Below, piece by piece: positions 1 to 8,276 of a stretch of 64,000 nt of DNA. The notes below the pieces were generated by a model. The model saw only the letters and a list, made by a program, of their open reading frames with translations. It did no database searches and was not told the origin of the DNA. Each line of letters begins with the position of its first letter. Positions within the stretch are counted from its first letter, which is position 1. This DNA is from Pedobacter punctiformis (GTDB lineage Bacteria; Bacteroidota; Bacteroidia; Sphingobacteriales; Sphingobacteriaceae): assembly GCF_027213715.1 (NCBI RefSeq), contig NZ_JAPWGM010000004.1, positions 310,001 through 374,000 on the forward strand. The letters run 5' to 3'. A program made the position numbers and the translations under genes.

Positions 1-1839
1 CTTCCCCTGGGTTTTCGTTTACAATCAACCTTTGGTGCAGGGTACACCAGCACCCATGCCGAATCTTATGCTACTGAGCATACCTTTAGGATAACCGATT
101 ACAGGGGCTATGAATTTGGCCAATATACGCCTAAAACCCCACAGTTTGATGCTTCAAGATTGCCATACGGAGGAGTATTGGCAATGGATGAAGACCGGAA
201 CATGAATTATACCTGGAGAAATGCGTTAAACTATGCCGCCGTATTTAATCAGAAGCATGTGGTTTCGGCCATGGTGGGTATGGAGTTGAGAAGCAACGTA
301 TATAAAGGCTCTTCGAGTACCATCTATGGCTATTTACCTGATCGGGGAAAAACATTTTTTACTCCACCAATAAATACGACCAGATCACCTAGTGCAAACG
401 ATATCTATAGTCCTGGAGCTGTAGAGGCATTTGCATATGGTAATACCGATCAGGTTTCGAATTATGTATCATATTATTTTACAGGTGCATATAGTTACGA
501 TAACCGATATGTATTTAGTGCCAGTTTAAGGGGTGATGCCTCTAACCGCTTTGGGCAGGACAGTCGAAACATGTTTAACCCGATTTGGGCATTAGGTGCC
601 AAATGGAATGTAGCCCGGGAGCGTTGGTTCGATAAAACCGATTGGTTTAACGATTTCAGCATCAGGACGAGTTATGGCTTTCAGGGCAATGTGGCCGAAA
701 ATTATGGCCCTGACCTGATTGCCAGTATCCCTTCTAATTCTCCCATTAGTCCATTAACAGGAGAATACCTTTATCACATCAAAACTTTACCCTATACCAA
801 TTTAAGATGGGAAAAAACACAGACGTTGAATTTAGGCCTTGATTTTAGCCTCTTTAAAAACCGGGTAATGGCCAGTTTGGATTATTACAGCAAGAAAAGT
901 AAAGACCTGATCATTATGAAGGCAATCCCTTATGAATATGGTATTCTCCAGATGCCGATGAATGGTGGAAACCTAAGTAATTATGGTTACGAGGCACAGC
1001 TTACCTTTATTCCGGTAAAAACCAAAACGCTTACCTGGTCAATATCGGTAAACAGTGCCCAAAATTATAATAAGGTTACGGGTTCCCTGCAACCAAATGC
1101 TACCTGGGATAATGCAGCCTCTGGTAATTATTATGTAGAAGGTTATCCGGTATCCTCGTTCTGGGTTTTTGACTATAAGGGCCCTAATGCATCAAAAGGA
1201 TGGCCTGAGTTCAATATCCCAACCACAGCTGATAACCCAAATGTACAAAATGATGCTACAGCCTATATGAAATATGCAGGAAAGCAGAATGCTGATTTTA
1301 CGGGAGGTTTTAGCACTTCGGTAAATTATAAGCAGCTTACGGTTTCCACAAACATGTATGCTTCTTTGGGCGGCTATAAGTTGTTGGCGCCTTTATATAC
1401 GGCAGATATGGTTAATAATATACCTAATGAATATAACAACCTATCTGCAGAATTGATTAACCGTTGGCGCAAGCCTGGTGATGAGGCCTTCACTAACATT
1501 CCTTCGTTGCCATACTATAAGGTACAGGCTGATTACTATTCGTTGCCAGCTAATAAGTTTGTTGATGGCACGTCGCCATCTCCCTATACGATGTATAATT
1601 ACAGTACGGCCAGACTGGTAAATGCCTCTTACCTGCGCATCAACAACATCAATATTTCGTATATCGTACCGGAGAAATTTGCCAAACGGGTGTTCTGCAA
1701 AAACCTGAATATCGGCTATACCTTTAGCAACGTGTACACCTTTGTAAGTAAGGATTTTAAGGGCGTAGATCCTGAAGTAGCCTCGGGTGGACAGCCTTTG
1801 CCAAAAACACATTCATTCACCTTATCTGCAACCTTTTAA
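1..1839 (+). CDS. SusC/RagA-type TonB-linked outer-membrane receptor (C-terminal part)
   Basis: The reading frame is open from base 1 to the stop at 1837-1839, so this is the 3' part of a larger gene whose start lies outside the window; an internal TTG at 160 is not a real start. SusC proteins are 22-stranded outer-membrane barrels that import oligosaccharides or peptides with a SusD lid, powered by TonB. What is visible is the barrel: repeated aromatic strand segments, the phrase FGQDSRNMFNPIWALGAKWNV, typical of SusC barrels, and a C-terminus ending in Phe as barrel proteins do. The SusD gene follows after 11 bases, the standard pair layout. The substrate cannot be read from the sequence, but the protease-rich genes downstream favour peptides over glycans. 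Confidence 0.93.
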   Translation, partial: LPLGFRLQSTFGAGYTSTHAESYATEHTFRITDYRGYEFGQYTPKTPQFDASRLPYGGVLAMDEDRNMNYTWRNALNYAAVFNQKHVVSAMVGMELRSNVYKGSSSTIYGYLPDRGKTFFTPPINTTRSPSANDIYSPGAVEAFAYGNTDQVSNYVSYYFTGAYSYDNRYVFSASLRGDASNRFGQDSRNMFNPIWALGAKWNVARERWFDKTDWFNDFSIRTSYGFQGNVAENYGPDLIASIPSNSPISPLTGEYLYHIKTLPYTNLRWEKTQTLNLGLDFSLFKNRVMASLDYYSKKSKDLIIMKAIPYEYGILQMPMNGGNLSNYGYEAQLTFIPVKTKTLTWSISVNSAQNYNKVTGSLQPNATWDNAASGNYYVEGYPVSSFWVFDYKGPNASKGWPEFNIPTTADNPNVQNDATAYMKYAGKQNADFTGGFSTSVNYKQLTVSTNMYASLGGYKLLAPLYTADMVNNIPNEYNNLSAELINRWRKPGDEAFTNIPSLPYYKVQADYYSLPANKFVDGTSPSPYTMYNYSTARLVNASYLRINNINISYIVPEKFAKRVFCKNLNIGYTFSNVYTFVSKDFKGVDPEVASGGQPLPKTHSFTLSATF

Positions 1840-1850
1840 AAAATTAAAAG

Positions 1851-3491
1851 ATGAAACGTTTATTATATATATTCATCCTTACCCTGGGAATACTGGTTTC
1901 CAATAGCGGATGCAAAAAATTTCTGGCCGAACAAAGCCAGGATGAGATTAAACCCTCTACCATTCAGGAATTGAATTCCATAATGGCGGCAGATGCCTAC
2001 CCATATTCCCCTTTCTGTTTATCTCCATTGTTGAATATCGTTACAGACGATGTGGTTTGTAATGGTGGTCAAGCTCAGTTAAGCTACCAAAATGTGGTAA
2101 AAGCAGGGAAATCGCCTTTTAGTTGGTCCAAAAATATGTTCGAAGAGCTGCTGTTGCCCGGTGGGCTATCAAATACGACTCATCTTGATTCATGGAAAAC
2201 ACTTTATCAGCGCATTGCCTCCTGCAATGTGGGGCTGGCCTATGTAAATAAGGTAAGCGGATCCGAAGAAGATAAACAGAACCTAAAGGCACAGATGCTG
2301 GCTTTAAGGGCATATTATTATTTTAACCTGGTAAATATGTTCGGCAAGCCCTATAATGCACAAGGTGTAAATCCGGCCAACAGCCCCGGTGTGCCCTTAA
2401 AATTAAATATGGAAGTTACTGATGAGTTTTATACAAGAAATTCGGTAGCTGAAGTGTACCAGCAGATCGAGGCCGATTTATTGGAGGCCGCAAACTTGTT
2501 CAGAACCTACCCAAAAAGCAATGGCCCCTATAAAATGAACGAGATAGCCGTATACACGTTCTTATCCAGAATGTATCTGTACGAGGAAAAATGGGATCAG
2601 GCTATAGACTTTGCCAGCAAGGGGTTGGCGAAAAAATCGGCGCTTACACAATTGTATCCTTTTGGTACGGTTGCTGCTGACCCTGCAAACCCTTATGCAA
2701 CAGCCGCTGCTACGTATAATAGTCCTTTAGTTACTTATGAACGTCGGATTTATGACACAAAGTATAGTACAGAAGTGATTTGGGCTTATGCACCTTCAAC
2801 TATTAGTAGTAGTGGTGAAGATGGTTTTTTTAAATCTCAAATGAACCCAGCCTATAAATCTACCTCGAATAATCCGCCGTACGGGATTTCGCCAGATTTA
2901 TTGAATTTGTACGATAGCAAAGGTTCAACAGCCAATTATACCTATATAGGTGATTTAAGACCAAGGTTATATTTTAGTGTTACTGTCATTGTTAATGGTA
3001 TTATACCTGGTAGTAACCCTATAGCACCTAGTTATGCACCTAAGTATTATTTTGGTGGTATGGGATCTAGAACGGATGGTACAGTGGGTGGAGCGGGATT
3101 CCGCGTGGCAGAACTCTATATGAACCGTGCTGAGGCCAATATCCAGAAATTTATCAATACGGGCAACGATGCCCTTAGGGTAGCCGCCCTAAACGACATC
3201 AATACGCTTAGGGTTTCGAGGTACGATCCACGGCAGGCTTATGTACCTATTGACTTAACAGATAAAACGGCCTTATTAAATTTTTGTAGGGATGAGCGCA
3301 GGCGGGAATTCCCTTTTGACGGGCACCGCTGGTTCGATCTGCGTCGATATGGGATGCCTTCCATTTCCCATGTATATAATGAAACAGGTACGCCCGAAAC
3401 CTTTACACTGGTCCAGGGCGATAACCGCTATACCTGGCCAATCCCTCAGGAAGTGCTTGACCGTAATGGCGCATTGACACAAAATCCATAA
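1851..3491 (+). CDS. SusD/RagB family outer-membrane lipoprotein
   Basis: This is the surface lipoprotein partner of the SusC receptor just upstream; it caps the barrel and captures substrate. Length is 546 residues. The N-terminus is a lipoprotein signal (residues 1-20) with the lipobox SNSGC and Lys-Lys after the Cys. The middle has the TPR-like helices of the family (ALRAYYYFNLVNMFGKPY, then AVYTFLSRMYLYEEKWDQAI), and the C-terminus carries the hallmark RDERRREFPFDGHRWFDLRRYG followed by the WPIPQEVLDRN ending. The ATG at 1851 follows an A-rich stretch and is the only sensible start. It is almost certainly co-transcribed with the receptor. Confidence 0.95.
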   Translation: MKRLLYIFILTLGILVSNSGCKKFLAEQSQDEIKPSTIQELNSIMAADAYPYSPFCLSPLLNIVTDDVVCNGGQAQLSYQNVVKAGKSPFSWSKNMFEELLLPGGLSNTTHLDSWKTLYQRIASCNVGLAYVNKVSGSEEDKQNLKAQMLALRAYYYFNLVNMFGKPYNAQGVNPANSPGVPLKLNMEVTDEFYTRNSVAEVYQQIEADLLEAANLFRTYPKSNGPYKMNEIAVYTFLSRMYLYEEKWDQAIDFASKGLAKKSALTQLYPFGTVAADPANPYATAAATYNSPLVTYERRIYDTKYSTEVIWAYAPSTISSSGEDGFFKSQMNPAYKSTSNNPPYGISPDLLNLYDSKGSTANYTYIGDLRPRLYFSVTVIVNGIIPGSNPIAPSYAPKYYFGGMGSRTDGTVGGAGFRVAELYMNRAEANIQKFINTGNDALRVAALNDINTLRVSRYDPRQAYVPIDLTDKTALLNFCRDERRREFPFDGHRWFDLRRYGMPSISHVYNETGTPETFTLVQGDNRYTWPIPQEVLDRNGALTQNP

Positions 3492-3508
3492 ATTTTGAAC
3501 AGAAAGAA

Positions 3509-3561
3509 GATGAAACCATCATGAGCAAACTGCGATGAACATTGCTCATGATAGTTTCATC
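3509..3561 (+). other. Intercistronic hairpin between susD and the next gene
   Basis: Two 20-base arms (3509-3528 and 3542-3561) are complementary except for one C/A mismatch, with a 13-base loop. No run of T follows, so it is not an ordinary terminator. A hairpin of this strength between susD and a downstream gene could protect the upstream mRNA from 3' exonucleases and set a higher SusCD level than that of the downstream genes; that role is inference. Confidence 0.6.
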
Positions 3562-3586
3562 ACCGATAAAAAACAATTATAGACTG

Positions 3587-4552
3587 ATGAAAAAATTTAA
3601 TAGAAATTTTAGAAAGGGGATGTTATCATCCCTGGGGCTATTACTATTACTGATAAATGCCTGTAAAAAAAATGAGGCACCCTTAACACCGTCGGATACG
3701 CCCGAGTTTGGCTATACACTGCCACAGGGCAATCACGATTACGACCAACGGATATTAGGCTATTACAATCGCTGGGGAACTTATGTATTGTACAAGTTTA
3801 CCCAACAGGATATTACCTTTCAGCTTAATGATTATGATAAGAACTATAAAACTGTTCCCGCAGATGGAGCTTACATTAATCCACAGCTGGATCTGCTCGA
3901 AAGTACATTTTTTAAATACTACAGCGATTCTACGCTCAGAAAATACCTGCCTACAAAATTCTTTTTGTGTAGCTCATTGCTATCGGGTACTACATCGGTT
4001 AATGCCTATCTGACAAATCTGGCCAATACCTATCAGGGTGGATTCCAGAGTTTTGCGGCAAATGGAGGGAGCAGTACGGTTTCGACCATTAATAAGACAA
4101 TTTACAGGTCAGATCTAAATTTTAGTTTTTTAAGAAAGATGGATATGGATTTTAAGATACCCGAGTCTCCTCTTTTTCTTAGTTTAAGCGACTATACATC
4201 AAACGTTTTAGCGCCCACTCTAACTCAGCCAATAACTTCACCAACTCTGGCAGATTGGTATAAAAGAGGATTTTTAGGTGGCCCTCTTTATACCAAGCCC
4301 ATCTCACCTGATTTTATTTTAAAAGTTCCTCTTGCTTCATCGGATTGGCAATCCTATATACAAGCTATTGTTTCCAATCCATATTCGTACTTAACAGACC
4401 CCACTACAACGGCTACAGATGCCACTGCCAAAGGAATATTAAGCCCAATAAAGGATACAAACGGATTAATTAAGAGAAAATATGATGCTATTGTAGCGCA
4501 TTATAAAATGCTGTATAACATCGATTTACAAGCTATAGGCAACGGGCAATAA
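3587..4552 (+). CDS. Lipoprotein related to SusCD-associated zinc metallohydrolases, without HExxH
   Basis: The start is taken at 3587 (MKKFNRNF), because the open frame upstream begins with a TTG inside the hairpin. Residues 1-26 form a lipoprotein signal with the lipobox INAC followed by KKNE. The 321-residue protein resembles the 'substrate import-associated zinc metallohydrolase lipoprotein' family that sits next to SusC/SusD pairs: the N-terminal YYNRWGTYVLYKF segment, a central LRKYLPTKFFLCSSLL block and a C-terminal KYDAIVAHYKMLYNIDL block fit that family. No HExxH zinc motif can be found anywhere, so it is probably not a working peptidase. It could instead be an extra substrate-binding lipoprotein of the SusCD complex. 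The family call is by eye and moderate. Confidence 0.55.
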   Translation: MKKFNRNFRKGMLSSLGLLLLLINACKKNEAPLTPSDTPEFGYTLPQGNHDYDQRILGYYNRWGTYVLYKFTQQDITFQLNDYDKNYKTVPADGAYINPQLDLLESTFFKYYSDSTLRKYLPTKFFLCSSLLSGTTSVNAYLTNLANTYQGGFQSFAANGGSSTVSTINKTIYRSDLNFSFLRKMDMDFKIPESPLFLSLSDYTSNVLAPTLTQPITSPTLADWYKRGFLGGPLYTKPISPDFILKVPLASSDWQSYIQAIVSNPYSYLTDPTTTATDATAKGILSPIKDTNGLIKRKYDAIVAHYKMLYNIDLQAIGNGQ

Positions 4553-4756
4553 ATGAAAGTTTAAACCTTTTTTGAACAATGAAAATATTTAAATCTGGGC
4601 TCGATTGAGACCTTAAGCATTTTGATTTGGGATTGCTTTTCCGTTTCAACATTCAGCTCCTGTGGGAGCGGGAAACAGAATGACTGCCCAGGGCAAAAAT
4701 TTTGATAGGGAGGGATTATAATTAATCAAGCCAGGGTTTAATAATAAAAAATAATA

Positions 4757-5773
4757 ATGCGTAAGATACTTTTTTCTCTAACTGCTGTACTGTTGGCATT
4801 TTATGCCCATGCGCAAACTGGTTTTGTTCTAAAGGGCAACATCAAAACAATTACACCAATAACCATTTCGGTAAAATCTTTATCAGGGCAAATCTTTTTC
4901 AAGACAAATATCGATAAGAACAAGGGAGTATTTGAGCTTGGCCCGGTTTCGGTTATTCCCGATTTGTACGTGATTTCTATAGGCAAAACCCAACAAAACA
5001 CTTTCCTGACCAACAACACAGTCACTGTTAACGGATATTATGACGATATAAATAGCCAAAACAGCAGTCTGGAATTTGAGGGGCTGGATGAGCATTTTAA
5101 GCTAATGGAATTTGCTCCTAAAAGAGCATGGGATTTTAACCTGGATCAAAAAGCCTTTACAGCATTAAACTCTACAGAACTAACGGCGCTTGCCTATCTT
5201 TTCCATTCGGATAAATACGATTTTAACAACAATTTCCTGCAAAAGATCGCGGAAAATGAACGTCAAACGGAATCAGCAAAATGGCTGATTAAAACGGTGG
5301 ATAGCCTAAAGCAATATATAACCGGGATTAAAGCGCCTGACTTTGAATTGCCTGATGAGAATAATAAAACGGTGGCACTGGAGAATTTCAGGGGCAAGAT
5401 TGTGGTGCTCGATTTTTGGGCTTCCTGGTGTGGTCCATGCAGAAGAGAGATGGAACATTTCAAAACCTTTTATAAGGAATTTGAACCAAATGTCCAGTTC
5501 ATCAGTATTTCAATGGATAACGATCAGGCAAAATATCAACAAGGCTTAAGAGAGATGAATATACCCTGGATAAAACTCTGGGATAAAACTGGATTTTCAG
5601 CTGATTCGGATGAAAAATCTGGATTTTTTAAATCAAACCTCAGGACCAAATATGGCTTTAAGCAAATCCCTTTCTGTGTGATTATAGGCAAGGACGGTAC
5701 CATACTGAAAAGAGATGTGATCAATGGAGAAGACCTCAAAAAAGCCCTGGCTGAAATAACAAAAGGAAGCTAA
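4757..5773 (+). CDS. TlpA-family thiol-disulfide oxidoreductase with DUF4369-like N-terminus
   Basis: The 338-residue protein has an export signal (cleavage after AHAQ, about residue 20), an N-terminal beta-rich domain of the DUF4369 kind and a C-terminal thioredoxin domain of the AhpC/TSA-TlpA class beginning near APDFELPDENNK. The active site WCGPC is intact (Cys225 and Cys228) and a cis-proline segment (KQIPFCVII) is present. It should act in the periplasm as a disulfide reductase. A 204-base gap containing only small imperfect hairpins separates it from the lipoprotein gene; the next gene starts 94 bases on. Its place in a protease locus suggests it reduces disulfides in substrates to be cut or imported, which is inference. 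Confidence 0.88.
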   Translation: MRKILFSLTAVLLAFYAHAQTGFVLKGNIKTITPITISVKSLSGQIFFKTNIDKNKGVFELGPVSVIPDLYVISIGKTQQNTFLTNNTVTVNGYYDDINSQNSSLEFEGLDEHFKLMEFAPKRAWDFNLDQKAFTALNSTELTALAYLFHSDKYDFNNNFLQKIAENERQTESAKWLIKTVDSLKQYITGIKAPDFELPDENNKTVALENFRGKIVVLDFWASWCGPCRREMEHFKTFYKEFEPNVQFISISMDNDQAKYQQGLREMNIPWIKLWDKTGFSADSDEKSGFFKSNLRTKYGFKQIPFCVIIGKDGTILKRDVINGEDLKKALAEITKGS

Positions 5774-5867
5774 ATCTTGCCACCTTAAGGTATGAAGAAT
5801 CTCTTGGCAAACCCTGAGCGTAGAACTCTTCATCGTGTTCAAATTTGAAACTTGATAACTGAAAAAA

Positions 5868-7025
5868 ATGAAAAAAATAATTTATAAACTCTTTACACTG
5901 CTGGGCTTCTGTTTTCTTACAATGCCCGGTTATGCTCAAGAAGTTTCGATACTGCCCTACAAGGTAGTTGCCAACAAGATGATCATCGAGATCAAACTGA
6001 ATGGAAAACTGGTTCCTATGATCTTTGATACTGGTGGTAAGAATGCCATTACCTCAGCCTTAAAAACGGAATTTGGAGTTGCTGTAACGAGCTCAAATGA
6101 GATTTTAGATGCCAACAGCAATAAAAAGCATGTAGATATTGTAAAATTAAACCAGGTGGAAACACCAGATGGCAAAGCAAACTATAAAGATGTTCCCTTT
6201 ATTGTTGTAGACAATGAATTGTTTACCTGCCTGGGTGTCGGTGGGCTTATCGCGAGTGACCTTTGGCAGAACAATACCATCGAAATCGATGACCAGCGTA
6301 AGGAAATCAAAATCAGGCCGGGGGGGATGGCATCTTTAAAGGATAATAAACAGGCCATTCCATTTGTTGCAGATGCTAATGGGGCACCAATCTTCTCTCT
6401 AAAAGTTGGAAAATTCGATCAGGCCAGGGTACTTTTTGATAGTGGTGCACCAGAATTTTTATCAATCAATTCCAAGGATTATCCAAGGCTGGAACAACAG
6501 GGGGCACTTTACATGGTTAGACAAGGAAAAGGTGGCGGCTCGCTTGGTGTTGTAGGTAGGTCAGAAATAATAGGCAACCGGTTTTTGTTGCAAGTTCCGG
6601 AATTGATCGTAGGAGAAACCAGTTTTACAAAATTTAGAGTAAGCGTAGGTAATTCACCTGAATCCTTAATGGGATACAAGGCATTACATTATGGAAAAAT
6701 AACCATCGACTATATAAATAAGCTGTTCTTGTTTGTGGCCAACATGCCAGGAAAGATAGAGATAGAAGCAGACCTGAACAAAAACTGGGACCTGGAGGTA
6801 CGGGAACAGGACAACCAATTGATTGTTGGAACAGTTTGGGAACAACTGGAAGGAGAGGTGGAAGTGGGCGATGTGGTAACCCATGTTGATGGCAAGGAGA
6901 TCAAATCGATCACTTTTTGTGAAAGTATAACGACCGGTATACCAGCTTTAAAAGAAAAAGGCCAGGTAGTATTGACTGTAAAAACGAAACAGGGCACAAA
7001 AAATATTAAGATTGATAAAAATTAA
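5868..7025 (+). CDS. Two-lobed retropepsin-like aspartic protease with C-terminal PDZ domain (copy 1)
   Basis: The 385-residue exported protein has a signal peptide (residues 1-24, ending GYAQ) and two aspartic-protease lobes. The first lobe has FDTGG (Asp54), the second FDSGA (Asp191), each in the hydrophobic-Asp-Thr/Ser-Gly context that supplies one catalytic Asp per lobe, so one chain can form a complete active site. The last 80 or so residues look like a PDZ domain (VWEQLEGEVEVGDVVTHVDG). The next gene, 21 bases downstream, is a close paralogue. It should be a periplasmic endopeptidase. Both catalytic motifs are intact, in contrast to the two degenerate protease folds further down the locus. 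Confidence 0.82.
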   Translation: MKKIIYKLFTLLGFCFLTMPGYAQEVSILPYKVVANKMIIEIKLNGKLVPMIFDTGGKNAITSALKTEFGVAVTSSNEILDANSNKKHVDIVKLNQVETPDGKANYKDVPFIVVDNELFTCLGVGGLIASDLWQNNTIEIDDQRKEIKIRPGGMASLKDNKQAIPFVADANGAPIFSLKVGKFDQARVLFDSGAPEFLSINSKDYPRLEQQGALYMVRQGKGGGSLGVVGRSEIIGNRFLLQVPELIVGETSFTKFRVSVGNSPESLMGYKALHYGKITIDYINKLFLFVANMPGKIEIEADLNKNWDLEVREQDNQLIVGTVWEQLEGEVEVGDVVTHVDGKEIKSITFCESITTGIPALKEKGQVVLTVKTKQGTKNIKIDKN

Positions 7026-7046
7026 AATAAACGGATATCATCAGAC

Positions 7047-8195
7047 ATGAAATTAATATATCATAAGCTTTTAGTGCTTTTCAGTTGCTGTTTTTTTATC
7101 AATACGTTATATGCTCAGGATGTTACTGTATTGCCTTACAGCGTAATTGCGAATAAAATGATCGTAGAGGTACGCCTGAACGGGAAACCGGTTTCTATGA
7201 TCTTTGATACAGGCGGTAGAAATTCCATTAGCAAGCGGTTAAAAGAAACCCTTGAGCTTTCTGTAGTCCAATCAACAGCACTTACAGATGCCAACAGCAA
7301 TAAAATGGAAACGGATATTGTTAACCTGGATCAGGTGGAAATGTGTGACGGTAAGGTCAAATTCAAGAGTGTTCCCTTTTATGTTTTTGATTACGAATTG
7401 TTTGCCTGTTTGGGCGTGGAAGGCTTTGTTGGAAGCGACCTTTTCCAGAATAATACTGTCGAAATTGATGACCAGGCCAAAGAGATCAGAATCAGAGCGG
7501 GCGGGATGCCGGGTTTATCAAGTGACAGACGGGCCATTCCTTTTACGGATGATGCTGGCGGAATGCCCGTTATCTCCCTGAATATGGGAAAATACGATGA
7601 GGCAAAGGTACTCTTTGATACCGGTTCGGATGGCTTTTTAACGCTTAGGCGTGATGAATATGCACGCCTGGAACAACAAGAGGCACTCCATGTGATCCGT
7701 GAAGGTGAAGGTGGTGGTTCTATAGGTGCTTCGGGCAGAGGAGATATAGGTAAACGGATTTTGGTAGAAGTTCCGGAAATGATTGTGGGCAAGGCCAGTT
7801 TCAGTAATTTCAGGGCAAGTGTAGGTAGCCCACCCAAAACCCTTTTCGGCTACAAATCCCTGCAATATGGAAAGGTAACTATTGATTATGTAAACAAACT
7901 GTTCCGCTTCGAAGCCCTTAAAGCTGGACCAATAGAAGTGGATTCGAAAAAGAGCTGGGATCTGGAAATGCGCATAGATGGCAACCAGATGGTTATCGCA
8001 ACGGTTTGGGATAAGATAAAGGGTGAGGCGGAAGTGGGTGATATAGTTACGCACATCAATGGAAAAGAGATCAAACCTATGACTGTTTGTGAGAGCATTA
8101 CCTCTGGTCTATCGGTTTTAAAGGAAAATGACCAGGTGGTACTGACCGTAAAAACAAAACAGGGCACCAAGGACATCACCATCAATAAACATTAA
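7047..8195 (+). CDS. Two-lobed retropepsin-like aspartic protease with C-terminal PDZ domain (copy 2)
   Basis: This tandem paralogue has the same layout: signal peptide ending LYAQ, FDTGG in lobe 1 (Asp54), FDTGS in lobe 2 (Asp191) and a PDZ-like C-terminus (VWDKIKGEAEVGDIVTHING). The length (382 residues) and the motif positions match the upstream copy exactly, and most of the sequence is recognisably the same, so the pair arose by tandem duplication. The loops after the second Asp differ (SDGFLTLRRDEYARL against APEFLSINSKDYPRL), which could give different substrate preference. The 21-base gap implies co-transcription. The gene ends 81 bases before the subtilisin-like gene. Confidence 0.82.
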   Translation: MKLIYHKLLVLFSCCFFINTLYAQDVTVLPYSVIANKMIVEVRLNGKPVSMIFDTGGRNSISKRLKETLELSVVQSTALTDANSNKMETDIVNLDQVEMCDGKVKFKSVPFYVFDYELFACLGVEGFVGSDLFQNNTVEIDDQAKEIRIRAGGMPGLSSDRRAIPFTDDAGGMPVISLNMGKYDEAKVLFDTGSDGFLTLRRDEYARLEQQEALHVIREGEGGGSIGASGRGDIGKRILVEVPEMIVGKASFSNFRASVGSPPKTLFGYKSLQYGKVTIDYVNKLFRFEALKAGPIEVDSKKSWDLEMRIDGNQMVIATVWDKIKGEAEVGDIVTHINGKEIKPMTVCESITSGLSVLKENDQVVLTVKTKQGTKDITINKH

Positions 8196-8276
8196 CATAA
8201 AAACGCAGATGACCCTTAAACATACACAATTAAATAATTGGGCCATCAAAAAATCAATATACAAAAACTAAAAAAA

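Noticed and set aside
160-1839. A complete 559-residue gene starting at 160
   Set aside because: The start would be TTG and the same frame is open back to base 1 with clear SusC barrel sequence; it is the 3' part of a longer gene.
4553-4756. Small hairpins between the lipoprotein and thioredoxin genes
   Set aside because: Stems are short and interrupted and no T run follows; not convincing as a terminator or RNA.
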